From positions 1-63,495 of the forward strand of contig JAUWHR010000007.1 in assembly GCA_030605795.1 (NCBI GenBank): a DNA stretch of 63,495 nucleotides. Direction: 5' to 3'. How positions within the stretch are numbered: position 1 is the stretch's first letter; each line of letters starts with the position of its first letter. This DNA comes from Anaerolineae bacterium. GTDB lineage: Bacteria > Chloroflexota > Anaerolineae > Anaerolineales > E44-bin32. Positions 62,292 through 63,495 of this stretch are shown here, piece after piece. Both the position numbers and the translations under genes were made by a program. Below the pieces are notes generated by a model. It was not told the origin of the DNA, searched no databases, and saw only the letters and a list, made by a program, of their open reading frames with translations.

Positions 62292-63044
62292 TCACGATCC
62301 ACGCCTCCCTAGTGCCATAACCGTCTTTTCAGGATCATCGCTCAGCACAACATCACACCCCAACCAACGATAGAGCCACAACCTTGAGTCGGGGGTCGGA
62401 TCGAGCGGACCAACCATCTGACCACACCAATGTGCCCATTGAACATATAAGGGGTTAAGCAGGATCAGCGGCCAGAGTGGTCCCAAAAACTGAACGCCGG
62501 TGACCGGCCACGGTCTGGTGAGCGTGATCCAACCGATCGGGATATCCGGAGCAATAGCCTGCACCGCCCGAATGCGGTCCAGGCTAAAGGATAACACCAC
62601 CGTGCGGTCGCGTACACCAACCTGATCTAATTCAGCAATTAATTGACGGCAAATGCCGGCGCTCAGAAAACGATCGGTCTTCAATTCGAGCGCTAGCGCC
62701 ACATCAGAAGGAAGGAGTGCAGTAAGCTCTTCGAGCGTGGGAATGCGCTCATCTTCGAACGCTGGACGACCATAGGCTGCAGTCAGGGTTTTTAATTCGG
62801 CCAATGTTTTTTCCGCCACCGCGCCGTTGCCATTCGTCGTCCGATCTACGGTCGCATCGTGAATACAGACGAACACACCATCAGCCGACTGGTGCAGGTC
62901 GGTTTCGAGGATGTCTGCGCCATCGGCGATCGCTCGGCGGAAAGCCGCTAAAGTATTCTCTGGGCAAGCCACCCTATTGCCGCGATGCGCCATAACATAG
63001 GGCTTCGTTTTTCCCGGAAATGTGAGGCGATCGATTTGGTTCAT
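62292..63044 (-). CDS. Glycerophosphodiester phosphodiesterase
   Basis: A 250-residue GDPD (UgpQ/GlpQ-type). The signature MAHRGNRVACPENTLAAFRR carries the catalytic His and Glu-Asn, DILETDLHQSADGVFVCIHD the metal Glu-Asp and the second His, and a later LALELKTD a further metal ligand. It hydrolyses glycerophosphodiesters to glycerol-3-phosphate and an alcohol, as in phospholipid recycling. No signal peptide, so cytoplasmic. An isolated gene. Confidence 0.93.
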   Translation of the reverse strand: MNQIDRLTFPGKTKPYVMAHRGNRVACPENTLAAFRRAIADGADILETDLHQSADGVFVCIHDATVDRTTNGNGAVAEKTLAELKTLTAAYGRPAFEDERIPTLEELTALLPSDVALALELKTDRFLSAGICRQLIAELDQVGVRDRTVVLSFSLDRIRAVQAIAPDIPIGWITLTRPWPVTGVQFLGPLWPLILLNPLYVQWAHWCGQMVGPLDPTPDSRLWLYRWLGCDVVLSDDPEKTVMALGRRGS

Positions 63045-63148
63045 CAGTTCAAACCCCCTTGGTAAAGGCAGGCATGCTTTGAAATGGACTTAAGGATTAT
63101 TATATGGATATCCGTCAAGCTCAGTATGAAAATAAGAGTGCCAGAGGG

Positions 63149-63495
63149 TCACTGTTTACCATAACACAGGCGGGATAACAGCCATATAAGGCTGATTAGA
63201 CCGGCCAACACTATGAACGGGTGGGCACTGGTCCATAGGATCGCCCGCAACACTTTGCGCAACCTATCGATTTTCCTAGCACTTTCGTATGGCGGCGTAA
63301 CCGGTTGAGCCCAATCAAACCCAATAAGTTGCTGCAGGAAGCCCTGTTGAACGCATCCTTCCAGGCTGAAGATATGTATGTCGTTGGTCACGCAGTGAGC
63401 TAAACGCAAATCACGAGAGAACTCATCCCAATTTAATGGAGGCACATCCCCGATACCTGCTACCTGCACGCCGCCGCCGGTGATGCCCACTCCTA
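63149..63495 (-). CDS. Uncharacterised membrane-anchored protein, 5' partial
   Basis: The frame is open to the window edge, so the N terminus is missing. About 115 residues are visible. They have an opening rich in Gly (GITGGGVQVAGIGDVPPLNW), a Cys pair with a basic stretch (ESARKIDRLRKVLRA), and one C-terminal membrane helix (PFIVLAGLISLIWLLSRLCY). No family recognised. It may be a tail-anchored protein. Confidence 0.5.
   Translation of the reverse strand, partial: GVGITGGGVQVAGIGDVPPLNWDEFSRDLRLAHCVTNDIHIFSLEGCVQQGFLQQLIGFDWAQPVTPPYESARKIDRLRKVLRAILWTSAHPFIVLAGLISLIWLLSRLCYGKQ

Noticed and set aside
1-63495. CRISPR array, prophage or tRNA/rRNA genes
   Set aside because: No regularly spaced repeats, no phage structural genes and no cloverleaf or rRNA sequence were seen on reading both strands.

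Overview
The window reads as a chromosomal segment of an anaerobic or facultative member of the Chloroflexota, probably Anaerolineae-like. This is an inference from style, with no rRNA to confirm it: moderately high GC, many secreted lipoproteins with proline/threonine linkers ahead of FW, PASTA, WD40 or LysM domains, a polA/TPR/cdaA/ybbR/der/lepB block, and enzymes typical of anaerobes. There are no tRNA or rRNA genes, no CRISPR array and no phage structural genes.

Layout. 1-1178: right part of an IS3-family insertion sequence, cut by the window edge. 1625-4504: uvrA with a probable LexA box. 4536-10916 (minus): one tight operon of ECF sigma factor, anti-sigma-like protein, membrane protein, MacA-like adaptor, MacB-like ATPase and permease, and a seven-bladed WD40 lipoprotein. 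11059-32392: mostly housekeeping and envelope genes (gltD-like, queG, LysM and esterase proteins, miaB, FW-domain lipoprotein, response regulator, polA, TPR protein, cdaA-ybbR, der, lepB, sensor proteins), followed by tpiA at 32435.

33251-40368 (minus): a complete small bacterial microcompartment (BMC) locus of the sugar-phosphate type. Shell genes are one BMC-H, one single-layer BMC-T, one double-stacking-type BMC-T and three BMC-P pentamers. Cargo genes are a DeoC aldolase, an RpiB-like isomerase and a CoA-acylating aldehyde dehydrogenase, all three with an N-terminal extension that looks like an encapsulation peptide. A GntR/HutC regulator with a palindromic operator sits upstream. The expected chemistry is deoxyribose-5-phosphate to glyceraldehyde-3-phosphate plus acetaldehyde, and acetaldehyde to acetyl-CoA inside the shell. 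The RpiB-like enzyme has Asp where E. coli RpiB has its catalytic Cys, and a 45-codon gene with a strong ribosome binding site lies unannotated in the operon.

40400-42300 is an AT-rich island with a PanA-like antitoxin and a MazF/PemK-like toxin. 42357-52897 carries comEC, an iron-sulfur protein, a PASTA lipoprotein, a short GH3-family protein, a saccharopine-dehydrogenase-like protein and a lone response regulator. 53135-63495 holds two genes that ordinary gene calling would break at an in-frame TGA: a SelW/Rdx-type selenoprotein (CxxU) just before trpS, and a GrdB/PrdB-family selenoprotein (UxxC) at 59839-60726. Each has a hairpin just after the TGA. The organism should therefore insert selenocysteine, although no sel genes are in this window. 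The rest is dtd, a flotillin-like protein, hydrolases, two decayed genes and a thioredoxin-fold protein.
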